The position numbers were made by a program, and so were the translations under genes. From Nematopogon swammerdamellus (taxonomy: Eukaryota; Arthropoda; Insecta; Lepidoptera; Adelidae), in contig OX336345.1 in the NCBI GenBank assembly GCA_946902875.1, forward strand, positions 10,881,395 through 10,945,394: a DNA stretch of 64,000 nt, written 5' to 3'. The notes under the pieces are model-generated. The model made no database searches. It saw nothing but the letters and a program-made list of their open reading frames with translations, and was not told the origin of the DNA. Positions 1-11,892 of the stretch are shown piece after piece. Each line of letters opens with the position of its first letter. Position 1 is the first letter of the stretch.

Positions 1-189
1 TTACGATCTTTTGTTTTCTTAGGTAGACATATGTTACATTTAACATAATTAAAACTAAAAAAAAACTCTATAAGGTTTCTTACCCGGTTCCTCCTTAAAG
101 ATTGCATTGCTGAACGGGACACGACAAAAAAAATAATGACCAACCAGAATACTGAATATGCACATGTTTCCATGAAATATTGTTAATCT

Positions 190-335
190 TGTGTGCGTTG
201 TTCCTTGTCCGAATACTTTGCTAAACGTGGTGTTCGATGTTGTGTTGCAATTTACAAGAGTTCTTGCAGCACAACACCGATTATTCTGCTTACCCTGATT
301 GTGGGGATACAGTACAGCGTGTGTGGTATGTGTGT
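190..335 (+). repeat. 330-bp repeat, 3' half
   Basis: CTTGTCCGAATACTTTGCTA through ACAGCGTGTGTGG matches the second half of the 12392 copy. Confidence 0.75.
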
Positions 336-429
336 GTTCTTTATGGCGAAATAAATATCTGAATCTGATTCTAAAGTTTTTCAGAGTTGACGAAATTATT
401 TGTATTACATCTGCGTCTGTTTTGAAGAT

Positions 430-505
430 GCCAGCGCCGCCGCCGCCCCGCCGCCGCCCCGCCGCCGCGCCGCCTCCGCCGCGGGCGCCGTCTTCCGGGC
501 CGATG
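430..505. repeat. CCG/CGC-rich low-complexity tract
   Basis: GCCGCCGCCGCCCCGCC-type triplets in an otherwise AT-rich context; the overlapping Pro/Ala/Arg ORFs are low-complexity and not supported as genes. Confidence 0.6.
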
Positions 506-796
506 CCTCTTATCTACTCCTTGTGCTTCTAATCTTGAGGAGACCGATCGAAAATCTGAACCATTGTTTTAAGCGTATATGAGGAAATGGCTTTTTATAT
601 TTAATTCAGGTCTATTATATAAGTATAATATTATATTTATTTAGATTATTTTTATGTATCATTTTATTAAATTTGCGCGTGCTATTTCATATTAGAAAAT
701 ATTGTGATATTGATGTTGTTTATGTGCGCGCCATGTTTGTGTTGCGCTCTCTAATTTGCAAAAAATATCTAGCGTGTTGTGATTACCTATATTTTA

Positions 797-1756
797 TTTT
801 TTAAAACAAAACAGCTTTACTCACGGTTCTTCCGAGCTATGTGGCTCGACGTTTCGGGCCAAGCGTATGGCCCATCCTCATGAGAGCTCTGCCTGGTGCG
901 ACGGTTGGCAGAGAACTGTCAGATCTCCGTCCGTCCTTGACGAAGATTGTAGCTGTGGCTAGTGCGGGTAGTTTCCGTAGACGAGGGTTCAGGTGCGTTC
1001 CGGATCTCGGCGGAGAGACAGAAGGCGCTGACGGTGTCCACTTCCGGCTGGTCGTGTCCGTCGTGTCTTCTTCTCTTGAGCTGCGCTATGACTGGGTTCC
1101 ACATCGGCGACAACTTGAAGGCATCCTCCCGGTTGAAGTTGTCGTGCTTCTTGATTTCGATGGACTCTCGGACGAGACGTGGGACGTGTCGTGTTTCAGT
1201 CGCAAGAATTTTGACCTGATCGAACCTAATCCAATGGTTCGTTCCGGAGTCCATGTGATCGCACACTGCCGATTTGTTGGAGTCCAGTTGTCTCGCCGCT
1301 CGTATGTGCTCCGAGACCCACGTCGCTACGCTCCTCTTCGTCTGCCCGATGTATGACTTTCCACGGCCACATGGGATTTGGTACACGGCGGCAGACTGGA
1401 GAGGTAACTTGTCTTTTACCGAACGTAGCATCTGGGAAACTTTTTTTGTAGGGAGTAAACACAGTGCCGATGCTGAGTTTCTTCAGTCTCCTCCCTATTT
1501 TATCCGTCAGTCCACGGACGTACGGTAAAAATGCTCTCTGTCGCCGCGTTGCACGGGTTGAGATGTCTTTTCGTGAGGTATCAGTGCTTTTCTGCTGTAA
1601 CCGTTTTGCTTTAGTGCGCTCGTGATCGTCTTTCTTTTTCTTTTTTTTTCAATGCTGTTGTCATCACAGATGCGTTCTGCTCTCTGTACCAGAGCCCTCG
1701 CCACCGAATGTATCTGCGCGGGGGCGTGGTGAGTAAAGCTGTTTTGTTTTAAAAAA
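797..1756 (-). mobile_element. Penelope-like element fragment bounded by 28-bp perfect inverted repeats
   Basis: 797-824 and 1729-1756 are exact reverse complements of each other (28 bp, ending ...AGCTTTACTCAC inward). Between them, on the minus strand, is the C-terminal GIY-YIG part of a Penelope-like element. A 12-bp direct repeat ATTACCTATATT lies outside the arms at 782-793 and 1791-1802 and could be a target duplication, with a 34-base tail between the right arm and its copy. The reverse transcriptase is missing. Confidence 0.65.
919..1728 (-). pseudogene. Penelope-like C-terminus with GIY-YIG endonuclease, frameshifted
   Basis: 919-1431 encodes AVYQIPCGRGKSYIGQTKR and then EHIRAAR and ESIEIKKHDNFNRED, clearly matching the ORF at 63179-64000. 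This is the GIY-YIG nuclease that Penelope-like retroelements carry after their reverse transcriptase. The upstream linker (ALVQRAERIC near 1700) is in another frame, so at least one frameshift separates them. The arginine expected after YIG (R in STRVTEH of the other copy) is Trp here (ATWVSEH), which should inactivate the nuclease. Confidence 0.8.
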
Positions 1757-1855
1757 ATAATGTCTAACAATCACGGTAATTTAAAAACCCATTACCTATA
1801 TTGTTTGCTTAGAGTACAGAACAATTGTTCTACAGCACAGCCCTACAGTGCGGTA

Positions 1856-2082
1856 AAAAGAGGCGGGTGGCGGAGGAAGTGGAGGAGGGGGGAGGGAGTG
1901 TGGGTGGAGGGGGGCTTCGTTTGGGGTATACTCCCCCCGCGGAAGGGGAAGGGGGTAAGTTGGGGAGGCAAAAACGTAATATGACTCAGTGAGGGGAGAC
2001 GGGGTATAGGAGTGGGTGCTATGCTAAGGGGGGAGGGGGGGAGGGGGGAATAAGTATCTCCTGAATACTCCCCCCCCCCCCC
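1856..2082. repeat. G-rich low-complexity tract
   Basis: Runs of G3-G7 broken by A and T across about 200 bases, ending in a C14 run at 2069-2082. Several closely spaced G runs could form G-quadruplexes on the + strand. Confidence 0.7.
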
Positions 2083-2154
2083 TTCATTGGAGATATCATT
2101 TTCGGTACTTATCAGTTTACTACATAAAAAAGAAAATATAAAAAAACTTTGGAT

Positions 2155-2300
2155 TGCCTCTTATCCGGCCCTGCGGGAAGTGCAGCCCCTCCGTCCTTGC
2201 ATAACAAAGCGCAGGCACCCATGCTCACCTGCCACGGGTGCCTGCGCTTTGTTACTACAGCGAACGGGGGCTGCACTCCCTCCGCGCCTCCGGCTTATAA
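2155..2300. repeat. long nested palindrome (foldback)
   Basis: Inner arms 2202-2220 and 2236-2254 are exact 19-bp reverse complements (TAACAAAGCGCAGGCACCC). Outer arms AGTGCAGCCCC (2179-2189) and GGGGCTGCACT (2267-2277) pair as well, and the pairing continues weakly outward. Probably a snapback MITE core. Confidence 0.75.
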
Positions 2301-2609
2301 AAAACACTCTAGGGAATAGCCATACAAACAGGTTATGTGGGGGCGGTGAATTTGGTACTAAATTTTAAATTTCACTAATATTTGGAATTCTTTAAAAAAT
2401 TATTTCTCCAAAAGTATAAGTCTCCGGCAAAAAATTATTTTTGCTAATAATTCCTTAGACCCTCACCTACACCATTCCCAGCTATCAGCAATCTTCTACT
2501 AAACCCGCCTCTTTCTACAGCGCACCCGTTTGTAGTGACCTGCATACATTTTTAGGATAACAAATAAAAAAAAAAATAATTACTAGGTAGTTTGGGTGAG
2601 TAAGTACCA

Positions 2610-2975
2610 CTCAAAAATAAAAAGCGGTCAAGTGCGAGTCATACTTGTCTGGAAAGGGTTTCGTACCTTTCCATTTTTCGTGAGAACTTAAGACTTAGGA
2701 TTAAATTAGTTTAGGTTTTCCTGTGAACTATTAAGAGAGGCCCTATATTGCTTTTTTTCGAAATTTTTGAATCAGTAGTTTCGGAGTGGGGGGGGGGGGG
2801 GGGGGGGGGAGGGGAGTTCGATTTGTATTAACTCTGTATAATTATGTACCAAATTTAAATTTTTTGGTCCAGTTGATTCGGAGAAAATAAGCTGTGACAG
2901 ACGGACAGACAGACACAAGAGTGATCATATAAGGGTCCCTTTTTATCATCTTTTGAGTTACGGAATCCTAGAAAG
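2610..2975 (+). repeat. dispersed repeat with ACGGACAGACAGACAC motif
   Basis: GTCAAGTGCGAGTCATACTT ... GTTTTCCTGTGAACTAT ... GGAGAAAATAAGCTGTGACA then GACGGACAGACAGACAC and ...GAGTTACGGAATCCTA. The same block order recurs at 28790-29265; it includes a G21-like run at 2790-2810. Confidence 0.7.
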
Positions 2976-3017
2976 TAATTTTCGGTGTTTGTAGTTTTTT
3001 GTGCAATACGTTATGGG

Positions 3018-3250
3018 TGGCTGAGTCAGAGGGGCCAGAGAACCAACCATGTCACCTCCGAGAATTAGCCATACCGGAGACTTCCCTTTGGATTGCTTTC
3101 TATACTGGATTAGAGGAGGCCATCTTTCGTCCTGTACGGTGATAGCAACCCTATCGGCTGCAGTTTGAGCCTACCACACACACACAGCACATCAACTAGC
3201 AAGGTAAGGAGCCTACAGTTTTACACCGGTTCCGAAGGGTGAAGCAGCAG
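3018..3250 (-). mobile_element. tRNA-headed SINE, body and core only
   Basis: GGGTGGCTGAGTCAGAGGGG through TTTTACACCGGTTCCGA on the + strand is the tail-to-core part of the 41338 family. A tRNA-like box B stretch (GGATTCGAACCTAGGACC) at 3459-3476 may be a displaced head. Confidence 0.65.
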
Positions 3251-3616
3251 GTGTGCCGACACGGAACATTATGTGGTTAGACATATGTGTAGCTATGTAC
3301 CAGGAAATACAGTGCAACTTGCAATGGGGCGACGCAAGCGACGACGACGCCGACCCGAGACGCGCCGCGCCGCCCCGCGCCGCGCCGGCCGAGAGCTTTC
3401 GCGCGCATGTGTGCACAAACATTTATCAATCAGTAACATAAATTGATTCACTTCGGACGGATTCGAACCTAGGACCTTGAGTTCAAGAGTCCCACGTCTT
3501 GAAAATGAAAAGTAATTTAATGTAATGTTTCCCTTTCCTTCTACTAGTGGCAACAAAATTATGAAAATCAACTTCCGAACACTCCGTGACCTTTACCAAC
3601 CAACAACTCTATCCGC

Positions 3617-3950
3617 ATTTTTTTATGGAAACTGACACGGTTAGCTAATTCAGCTAGAACATCCATGATGTCAGTCCATAAAACCGGGTGAACTAGGTGC
3701 CATGCCAGCGGCTACACTGAACTGGACGGAAAACACGAACTATTTACATACCATTTCGACCTACGTTTCTTTCAGTGCGGTGGTACCAACCCTGGCGGGA
3801 TTAACCCTACCACCCAGTAAGGTAAGAAGGGAAGGGGCCTACAGTTTTACGTGGAATCCGAATCACGTTCAGCCTCCAACGGTCGAGCGGTCACCTATCC
3901 AAGTACTGACCGCGCCCAGGTGTGCGTAACAACAGTCGATGTCGGTGTGT
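3617..3950 (-). mobile_element. SINE with tRNA/5S hybrid head, diverged
   Basis: Tail TTTTTTATGGAAACTGACAC at 3617, body and core follow, and 3850-3950 holds a diverged 5S-like block (GTCACCTATCCAAGTACTGA on the + strand). The box A end is eroded. Confidence 0.7.
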
Positions 3951-4362
3951 TCAGTTCTCATACACGAACGGTCAATCGCGGGTAGTTCGATCGTTACTAA
4001 TCTAACTTCTGCTTTCCGAAAGAGAAGTAATATCGCAAAGAAAAAAGACATTGAATGTATGCAAGTTGAGAAAATAAATGTATTGCATAAAACGCGAATA
4101 GATATGAAATTTAAAGGGCATGCGTTATCTATCCGGTTGTAAATAAGGAACATGAAGGCTATAATCGTATAATTTATTCTCTCTGATACCCTGATGGAGT
4201 GCAGTCGATTTCATATTTTTCTCTCTATCCGTCCGTAGAGTGCTGTAAAACGTATGCACCAAGAGGAGAGGCACTTCATGTTAAAGTTATATGAATGGAG
4301 AAATTCTCAGGAAATGCTGTTCAGACACTCACACAATCCCCCCCTTTTTTTTATTTACAGCG

Positions 4363-4650
4363 CGACATATGGCGCCGAGCTACCCATAAGGTGTCTAAGG
4401 ACGCCCATGGACATTCGGTCGTATGCGGGGCTGGCGAATGCCATGCCGGCCTGACAGGTGCCCATTCACGCCCCTCTTGAAGGACCCGAGACTGTACTTG
4501 GGGGGAAATATATAGGCAGGGAGAGCGTTCCAGAGTTTACCGATTCTGGAGAGGAAAGATCTGCAGAATCGATTGGTACGCATCCGCGGTAAGTCCAGCG
4601 TGTATATACATAATTTTAATGATACCTGCGAGTATTCTACATTCAATATT
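4363..4650 (-). mobile_element. LINE 3'-end fragment (family L-A)
   Basis: On the minus strand RFCRSFLSRIGKLWNALPAY, then IFPPKYSLGSFKRGVNGHLS is the C-terminus of a CR1/jockey-like LINE ORF. The same family recurs at 21645-21850, 41800-41885, 53840-54440 and 62750-62880. Confidence 0.65.
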
Positions 4651-5768
4651 TGTCAGATCAATACAATAATATTATGTATAAACAATCAATCGATATACAT
4701 AGCGAGTGATGATGGGAACGACTGGCGCAGTGTTGTGTAGCTTTGTTGCCGGTGGACATAACACTGTGCTACTACGACGGTTTTTGACTAAGTCACAAAC
4801 TATAATTAAATCAAGCGAGGTAGGTACACTAATAGGTAGATGTCTTGCATAGCAACAGTCATTTGAAGCTGTATTTCGATGTTCATATCTTTCGATATGC
4901 GATCGTGTAATCACCACTACCAACATATGAAATAATGGAATATGAATATTTTTAAAGTTTAAAAGCGATACCTGTTCACGTAACAAAATAATTTACAAAG
5001 CTTTCAATAATATTCCGAGGGATTAATCTGCGAGTGATTCATTGCTTCTCTGGAGTCGAAATTGACAGAAAGTGCGAAGAAACGAGTTATACATTTATTG
5101 TAAATTGAAATGTTTTCTATTTCTATTTCGGTTTCAGGCTTAAAATGGATGTGATCGGTGTGCTTGTGCCTGTTTATATTTCTCGATCAAACATAATACG
5201 AGCAGATATCATGATTTTGGAAGCCTCATCATATCAGAATCCATTTCATAATGCATACTTAGCTACTAATACTCTTTGATAGTCTCTGAAATTGTTATAA
5301 TATTTCCTTGTTACATACATACATAGCGTCACGCCTGTTTCCCAATGGGGTAGGCAAAGACACCGGATCTCCGCGTGCCACGATCCTGACACACCTCTGT
5401 CGCCTCTTCCACTCTCATAATGTTCATGCTCGTTGGTTACGGGTACTACGCACTTTATGTGCAACTTAAATTAAACTTCTTTCCTAGTTTTATTGGTTAA
5501 ATCTTAGAGGCTCTCTTTCTGGTTATGCAACACTTCTCAATTTTTCATTATGCAAGAATGTTGTGTGATGATGAACAATTTCAGCCATTTCATCGTCCAC
5601 TGCCAACTGAATGGAGAAGTAGTCATTTAGATGGCTTTTGAAAGAGCGTGAACAACTTCTACACATTCATTCATCAGTCGAGGTCGAAAAGGTCTGGGTT
5701 CTGAGCTTGAAATGTTTGGTGTTCCCTGGGGACTCACCCGGCGCTATGTAGTGGTAAGCGGTACTCAC

Positions 5769-6310
5769 CGAGGATAGGAGCGACCTGCTGCTCGCTGCTG
5801 GAGACGGCCGATGTTGTTGGACGGTAGACGAGTGGGCGGCAGCAGTAAAGACAACACGCGGAACTGTTCACTGTCGGCACAGGCGCGCGACGGCCACGGC
5901 GGCGGCGGCGACGCGGCGCGCGGCGCTGCCTACGTCCGGATTCAAAATAACGGCGCGCTCTTCGATCGCAGCTTGTTTACCGCCATTGAAATAATAATAA
6001 CGAGTGCTTCGGCGAGGTCCTGCGCAATGATCTGAGCCGGCGGCGATACTGAGGCGGCGCGGGACGGCGCGGCGGTGCGGCGGCGCTGTGGAGGCGACCC
6101 CTCCAGTGGAGGTTGTGTGAGGCTGCGGAGCGGAGCGTACGACGCGTGGCGATGGTGTGGCGGCGAGCGAGTACTGGCCGGGCGGCGGGCGGGCGGCGGC
6201 GCAGGGCGGAGCCGCCCACGCCGCGCGCTCGTCCCACACCTCCAACCCCTCACACCCCCGCCCCGCTCCTCTGCCACGCCGCGCCGCGCCGCGCCGCCGT
6301 CGGTGCCTCC
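5769..6310 (-). promoter_or_regulatory. CpG-rich block with minus-strand splice donor; candidate promoter / non-coding first exon
   Basis: A strongly GC- and CpG-rich stretch in AT-rich DNA. Read on the minus strand it ends at a good donor (CTCG|GTGAGTAC, boundary at 5769). It holds only short ORFs and CGG/CCG low-complexity runs, so a 5' UTR exon is more plausible than coding sequence. No downstream exon was found between 1 and 5700. Confidence 0.3.
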
Positions 6311-6535
6311 GGCGAGCGCAACCTTTACATCTAAATCAACCTTATATTACACAAAATAACTCTTTTTATGGTCGACTGTGCTCTTATTTTCGTTTGCAAG
6401 GAGCGTCTAGCGGAGTGCGACGCAGCGGGGCGGCACCGGGGGCGGCGGCGGGGCGGGATCCGTCACCGCCGTTACTCTTCATTTTACAGAAGGAAAACCG
6501 GTCGGTGCTGGACGTACCTATAAGTCCCTAACATT

Positions 6536-8590
6536 TTGAAACTTCGTATTGTTTCGAATCCACCCGGAAGACACTTCGTTTTCATTGTATTTCCTGGGCC
6601 CGAAGTGAAATGTAAGTACACGGGGGTTGATTTTCGCAGCGTGCGGAGTAAGGGGCAGATAGGTATATACTGCTACCCTTTCTTAGCGACCGCTTGCACG
6701 GTATGCATTTCTCACGAAAAGTCATTTGCTAATTTACGAAATGACATCGACATTCCCTGTTCCGACAATATTTTCTTCATTCTTGACGTCACGCGATGTC
6801 TCCGCCGCCCCTCCCCGCGCGCCGCACGCACACCCCCACCCCGCCGACCGCAGCTTCGCCTAACCTCCGCTTGTTACCTTTATTTCCGTAGATATTGGTC
6901 ATTTCATTAGTGGTGGCGAGTCTACAGGGATTAGGAACAAGGTAATAGGAGAATGTTTTTATTTAAACAATTATGGGGTTCTGTTTGGGGCAACCATTAG
7001 AAACATTTTTCATGTAATATTGAGAAAGCTCATGTATTAAGATTTTATAAAATGTAAAACATTTGTCAGTATCGAATTTGCAAAGTGAAACTGAATGTTT
7101 CTTTAATAATGTGAAACCTTTCGGAACATAATATTGTTTTATGTGACGGAGGAAAAGTGGATAAACATTTAGTAAAATTCGGCTATTTTAGTGGAATTTA
7201 AGAACACAATACAACTAAAACTTTTTATGCAATGGCTTATAAGCTTATTCTGCCTGACCAATAAACACTTTGATTTTTTATATTTAAAGTGCAATTATTT
7301 AAGAATAGGGTTTTTCAGCAGAATCGCTGTCACTCTGCAGGCGTGGCTTTACAGAAGAAGCAAAAATAATATCAACTTTGTATTTATAAAAAACAAGGTG
7401 TGATTCACCTTCTTAATTATAGTTTAACAGTATTTTTTTTTAATATTATTCATTACTTGTTAACATTAATTCAAAGTATTGTTTTTTTTTTTTATAAACA
7501 TTTAGATTTTACCCACACCACAATTCATAAAACTACGATTTAGTCGCCTAGATATTTCAATCAAGATTTTATTTCACAGTTTCAACAATATTATCGTAAT
7601 CTAGGTTCTTGGTGCTACGAAGATAATATGTAATTACTTAAATACGCGTCGTCGTTGTCGACCGCCCCGCGTCGGCGCGCCCCGCCCCACCGCCTCCGGA
7701 GCCTTCGCCATGAAGGCTGCGTGTGGGTGGTGAAATAGATACCTACGCTCTACGTCCCATTTAAGCACCGCTTTATGGCACAACTTCTACTTAAATATGG
7801 CAGCTTTTCAAACGCGTAGGTGCAGTGGCAGCGGTGCGGGAATATTTAACTACGTCTTGCTGATAGTGAAATCTCGATAAATTCAAGTTTTCTACCATAA
7901 TGAAGTAAGAACTAAGAATCGACAATACGATGTAAATATATGTCTTTGTGGGATTTGAAGCTCGTGACCGGTCATTTTACTCTCCCACAGACGCTACCTC
8001 TTTCCTAGATTAACTAACACAGCCCTTACCTGCTGCACAAGCGACGCGGCGGCGCGGCGAGGTGCGGTGAACACATTTTCGAGTACAAAGTCAATATTGT
8101 TGTACATTTTTCATACTTGTTTGAAAAGTTCTTATCATCTTATCGAATGTGTTTAATATTAGTTTTTTATTTCTTACGTTTTCATCCACCCTCCGCCCGT
8201 TGTCATCGGTAGCCGCTAGTGGTGCGAGATGGTGCGTCTCCTGGGTGCGGATACCATTTCCTATAATCGATTACAGGCCTATTTGCTCCCCGCGATTACC
8301 TCGAGAATTCGTTACAGCGAAAACTTGTAGAAATGTAGAGGGCGGGAAATAAATATTGCTTTTCTGAGGGAAAATATTTTTCTGTCCGGTGTGCAGCCGC
8401 CAATGGCAATATACGCCGCTGTGTGCCCGGAATGTTTCCTGTTGGCTCTTTCATTAGGAGCTTGTAGACTCCGGACTCCGGACTCCGGACCGAGACGGGA
8501 CGAGGGCTCGCTCGACTATTGAAAACGAAAATAAATACAATATCAGCAAGCCACCACCAGTTCTAATATTTACTTGTTACCAAACTCGTA
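6536..8590. other. no gene recognised
   Basis: AT-rich with GC-rich islands at 6790-6860, 7660-7710 and 8040-8070. A possible acceptor TTTATTTCCGTAG ends at 6891, but no supported exon follows. CTCCGGACTCCGGACTCCGG tandem triplet at 8469-8490. Confidence 0.5.
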
Positions 8591-8599
8591 TTTGTTTTT

Positions 8600-8990
8600 T
8601 AATTGCTTCCGAACTGGGTGGCTGTGCCCGAGGTCGAAACCTCATGCGCAGCCAATTTCACCCCCGAGGAGGTGCTAGTCCGGCTTGGAGGTGAACTAAT
8701 GTCGCTGGGGAAAGGCTATTAACCCGCGATTTGAAGATCCGTGGATTGTAAGAGTGGGGAAAAGATATTCCCCGGAAGCCCGTTCCACACCTTTGCAGTG
8801 CGGCACAAGAACGATTTAGAGAATCGTGCAATTCGAACAACCTTCTGTCTGCTACAAAGGGGTGTTCTGCGAGAGTATGGCGGGTTTGGCGAAGGCGAAC
8901 AGGAGGAGGAGGGATAAGGGAAGCAAGTTCGTCTGAGCACCGGCCATAGTAGTACCGATAAAACAGGCTGAATGACCCAACGATACATCT
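8600..8990 (-). mobile_element. LINE 3'-end fragment (family L-B)
   Basis: Minus-strand frame RIARFSKSFLCRTAKVWNGL, then PGNIF is the C-terminus of a CR1/T1-like LINE ORF, followed by its 3' UTR. A related copy is at 44900-45265 (both share GATAAGGGAAGCAAGTTC or close variants and a GGCTGTGCC end). Confidence 0.6.
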
Positions 8991-9054
8991 ACGTATAATC
9001 GTTAATAAATGTTATTTCAATATTCTTATAAAATTCACGAGACGATTATCTGTA

Positions 9055-9165
9055 CCGTGTACCGTGTGGGGTCGGTACTGTACCGTGTGGGGTCGGTACT
9101 TAAAAAGAATAGCCCCACTGCATCTCTCCCCGTCGCATGTCGTAAAAGTCGACTAAGGGATAAGA
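9055..9165 (+). repeat. head block of the 330-bp repeat with a duplicated start
   Basis: ACCGTGTGGGGTCGGTACT occurs twice in tandem, then CCCACTGCATCTCTCCCC up to GACTAAGGGATAAG; directly followed by the SINE at 9172. Confidence 0.7.
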
Positions 9166-9171
9166 AAATTC

Positions 9172-9556
9172 GTCAGCCTCGGTAGCTCAGTGGCGCGGTT
9201 GGTTAGTCAACTGTTATTAAGCAACGCTGAGCGCGGTCAGTGATTGGATGGGTGACCGCTCGACCGTTGGAGGCTGACCGTGGTTCGGATTCCACGTTAA
9301 ACTGTAGGTCCCTTCCCTTCTTACCTTACTAGGTGGTAGGGTTTATCCCGGCCGGGTTGGTACCACCGCACTGAACGAAACGTCGGTCGAAACGGCTATG
9401 TAAATAGTTCGTGTTTTCCGTCCAGTTTAGTGTAGCCGACATGAAATAAAGGGAAGCACTGACATGGCACCTAGTTCACCCCGTGTTATGGGCTGACATC
9501 ACGGATGTTGTAGGTGATGTAGCCAACCGTGTCAGGTTCCATAAAAAAAAAAAAAA
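9172..9556 (+). mobile_element. full-length SINE with tRNA/5S hybrid head
   Basis: Box A-like TAGCTCAGTGG (9183-9193), a 5S rRNA-like block (9216-9259, TTAAGCAACG...GCGCGGTCAG...GATGGGTGACC), box B-like GGTTCGGATTCC (9282-9293), then a shared core (9297-9380: GTAGGTCCCTTCCC, TAGGTGGTAGG, GGTTGGTACCACCG), a family body and a poly(A) tail at 9543-9556. Confidence 0.8.
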
Positions 9557-10609
9557 TCTGTGAAAGCAGTTTTATGTGCCGCGAGATAGGCCGCAAGCAA
9601 TAACATAAACGCAATTGTTATTAAATTAATGTACTTAGCCCCAGCTACCGAGCGGAGGGTAGCGATGCTGCTCTTCAGTCATACCTTATAAATAAAAAAC
9701 GATTAACAATCCCCGCATAAAATTATATATCAATGTATATGTATAAAACGCGCTTGTCAAATACGGCAGGCGAATTAAATACAACTAAAATCGATCTCAC
9801 AAATGCGTTGTTTCGCGGTTTTCGTTGACGTTGACGGCAATCTGACATATGTGTGAGCAACTTCATCATGCAGATTTTCATTCCCTACATCGTGTTTTCA
9901 TGCTACCCTGTGCCATAGAGTAGTATTGTTATCCCTGTGCGCGCGTATCATGCGCCTATCGTAACAATAGCTGTCATATTTTTTTTCATGCCGTCCCTAA
10001 AATAAGTACATACACACAATAAGTACATGAGATAGGTACGGTGGTAATACAAAACTTAAAATACATGTACACTTGCTTAGATATTAAACAAGATATGTAT
10101 GTACATAAGTAAGGATAGGTTAAATGTATGTAGATACCTAAAATTTAATTATATATATTATTTTACTAACTCCATGTTAACAACCAATCTGGGTTAAACA
10201 AATAATAACTAATCTATTGCTCTTAGTAAACCTTATCTAGCACTATATTCGTAGCATAATACATCAATATTGTAACCCAAGACAAATGCCCAGACATCCC
10301 CGTCTAATGTATGAAGATCGCCACCGACGACCGCAACGCTGACATGTTGCGTTCCGAAGGTCTCGCGCGGACCCCGGTGCTTTTAACGATTGCTTCTGTT
10401 GGGCCCGCGCGGGACCCGGTGGGAGGCGTCGAAAGTGTGCTATTTCAGTGAATTTTTCTTTGAGAGAGCACTTTAGATAGATGATCAAAAACCTTTCCAT
10501 TGACATCAAACACACCTATAAACAATTCCGCAATCAAACAAACAAAAATATATTCGGCCTTCTGTCATTTTTGACTGAAGGTTCCTTGTTTTTCTTTATT
10601 TATTTGTGG

Positions 10610-10890
10610 ATTGGATTCAATTAATAATAATATACTTTATGCCACTTAATGTGTGGCAAGGGCAGGCTTATTGCCTTAGGCAATTTCCTCCAGTCAACCT
10701 GGTGGTCCTACATTTTTACGTGGAATCCGAACTGGTGGAGCAGTGGGTGAAGGTTTGCATGTAAATTGTTCAAATCAGATAAATTCATCTACACACGGTA
10801 ACACGCACGCAAATTCGGTACACGCCGGTTGAATTCGGACCTCTCGCAAGAGAAGCCGACACGCCCAGACCACTCGGCCACCTGCCGCAG
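10610..10890 (-). mobile_element. LINE/SINE composite: GGTTGACTGGAGGAAAT tail plus tRNA-like head
   Basis: 10860-10890 read on the minus strand is GGTGGCCGAGTGGTCTGGGC, a tRNA box A region, followed by the diverged box B, then a body ending in GGTTGACTGGAGGAAATTGC and CATAAAGTATATTATTATTA, a tail also seen at 42753-42880. Confidence 0.55.
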
Positions 10891-11892
10891 TACGCAATTC
10901 GCACGTACATACGTTTGGTGGCCGTTTATAGGCAGCGTTCTTCACTTACACATTGATATAAGATTTGTATGGGTGAATCGTCAATTTAGGTTATAAAAAT
11001 TCGGGAAAAATTGTCAAGCGTGTTTAGTTTTCCCTGATGTTAAAAAAACGTGTGCACTTCTAAATAAGTTAATCTTTACGTGTTTTACATCGTTTTATGG
11101 GTGATTTCATTGGGTTTATGTGCCAATAGAGTTTATAAGCCGATTTCATTATTTTACAAAATATTAGTGTTTATATGCACGCACAACACCAAATCTCCGC
11201 GTGGCCTCGAAGTTATGGAATTCGGGGGTTTCATAATACAGTTTTTAGAATCCAACAGGTTTTTAATTTCACTTTTTCACATTTAAATTTGTAAAACGCT
11301 GGTGGAGAGAATATTTGTACATTTGCTTGTCTAATTGGCATTAATGAACTTACATTTTATATTTTTTTTATATAGCAGTGTATCAGTGATAAGATAATAT
11401 AATAGGAATATTTCTTATTATAGCATATTTTTTTCTACGTATATAGTAATATCTTTTCTATCAAATAGTTTCAAAATAAATCTCTCGGAACCTTCTCCAA
11501 GAATACATAATTCATTTAAAGAAAATAATTATAAATATTAGAACGACCTATGAAAAATATACTTACCTGACGATTCTGAACTGTGACATTATTTTTGTAA
11601 AAGACGAGGATAATGTATTCCATATTTTTTTTTCTTATTAGCTTAGGTACCTAATTAGTTGCCTTTATATCCAAAATACATTGGAACGTCGTAAGCTCTT
11701 GGAAAAGTCTACGACTAGAAATGATTTTCTGAGATGTATCGATTCGAAACAAACGGCGGTGAATCAAATTACAATATCGAAGTTCCGACGCGCGGTAGCG
11801 ACGAGCGCCCGTCACGGCCGTCGCGCCGATTCCTCGTGCTCCTAGGACCTAGGGACTCTCCTATTGGTAGGTAGTACTCAAATTTGGCAGGT

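Noticed and set aside
841..1356. 171-codon + strand ORF
   Set aside because: Shadow of the minus-strand Penelope-like GIY-YIG ORF.
5868..6359. Several overlapping ORFs of 70-125 codons on both strands
   Set aside because: They are Arg/Pro/Ala low-complexity readings of a CpG-rich block, with no domain.
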